Shown: in pieces, positions 4,914 through 5,161 of the stretch
How positions within the stretch are numbered: position 1 is the stretch's first letter
Layout: each line of letters begins with the position of its first letter
DNA from: an uncultured Treponema sp.
Lineage (GTDB): Bacteria; Spirochaetota; Spirochaetia; Treponematales; Treponemataceae
Assembly (NCBI GenBank): GCA_946403565.1
Contig: CAMJAJ010000127.1
Span: 1 to 5,161, forward strand
Reading direction: 5' to 3'
Length of the DNA: 5,161 bases
Translations under genes and position numbers: made by a program
Notes under the pieces: generated by a model
Told to the model about the DNA's origin: nothing
Databases searched by the model: none
The model's input: only the letters and a program-made list of their open reading frames with translations

Positions 4914-5125
4914 TCCGGAAGAAGTATGATGACATGCTGGACTACGAGTGGACGGGTTCTCCGTCGCACCCAAAGATGCCCCTGTCCAGCCGGGCCAAGA
5001 TCTTCATGCCCTTTGCGGCGCTCAAGGGCTACGAGGAGCTTTTGGCGCAGGTGAGGCTCCAGGCCGAGGCGGAAACAGCTGGCGGCCCGCAGTCACCAGG
5101 TGGCCAGCCGGAGGGGCTGGACTGA
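4910..5125 (+). CDS. YolD-like small protein, partner of the Y-family polymerase
   Basis: This 71-residue protein starts with ATG overlapping the polymerase TGA. The core HPKMPLSSRAKIFMPFAAL (20-38) followed by KGYEELL matches the YolD-like pattern (HP-x-M-x-x-x-x-RA-x-x-F-x-PFAAL-x-GYE). Such proteins are regularly encoded directly beside UmuC/UvrX-type polymerases in Firmicutes and related bacteria. They have been compared to UmuD-like accessory subunits, but a defined biochemical function is not established. The last ~18 residues (AGGPQSPGGQPEGLD) are low in complexity and probably disordered. It has no membrane segment or enzymatic motif. The gene context, a 4-base overlap with a good ribosome site, strengthens the assignment. 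The remaining 36 bases of the window after its stop hold no recognisable feature or terminator. Confidence 0.85.
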   Translation: MIRKKYDDMLDYEWTGSPSHPKMPLSSRAKIFMPFAALKGYEELLAQVRLQAEAETAGGPQSPGGQPEGLD

Positions 5126-5161
5126 CTTTGCCGCGGCCGCCGACGAGCGGACTGCCGGAGC

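Overview
The window is bacterial and fairly GC-rich, with good Shine-Dalgarno sites and sigma70-like promoters. The gene set is a small glycogen-binding-module protein, a cytidine deaminase, a DUF4143-type ATPase, and a Gram-positive/spirochaete-type Y-family polymerase with a YolD-like partner. This would fit a host-associated spirochaete (Treponema-like) or a clostridial relative. That assignment rests on family resemblance only and is weak. The first ~290 bases and a patch near 1940-2050 are visibly more AT-rich than the rest.

Layout. Positions 1-188 (minus) hold the 5' part of a CBM48/AMPK-type glycogen-binding protein. Positions 423-854 (minus) hold a complete cytidine deaminase with a good promoter (TTGACG-17-TAAAAT). 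A divergent promoter region (about 855-1045) separates it from a plus-strand gene at 1046-1624. That gene encodes a 192-residue helical protein of uncertain function, perhaps DIP1984/DUF6847-like. Positions 1625-2057 contain no convincing protein gene. This stretch ends in a strong rho-independent terminator (2058-2092) and may include a small RNA or a long 3' UTR.

Positions 2151-2244 carry the most striking element: two nearly identical 43-base units, 51 bases apart, each holding a 41-base imperfect palindrome. A promoter (TTGCAG-17-TACACT with an extended TG) lies between and across them. The second palindrome runs into the Shine-Dalgarno of the AAA/DUF4143 ATPase (2252-3514). Only 34 bases later comes a Y-family translesion polymerase (3549-4913), whose stop overlaps the start of a YolD-like small protein (4910-5125) by ATGA.

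How the parts may work together. The polymerase and YolD-like protein are a recognisable pair and almost certainly co-translated. No clear promoter is visible between the ATPase and the polymerase, so all three genes may be read from the palindrome-controlled promoter. That would place a translesion polymerase under an ATPase-linked, possibly autoregulated, switch. This is inference. The direct observations are the repeat architecture, the short gap and the ATGA overlap. The deaminase and the glycogen-binding gene are ordinary metabolic genes, apparently unrelated to the right-hand operon.
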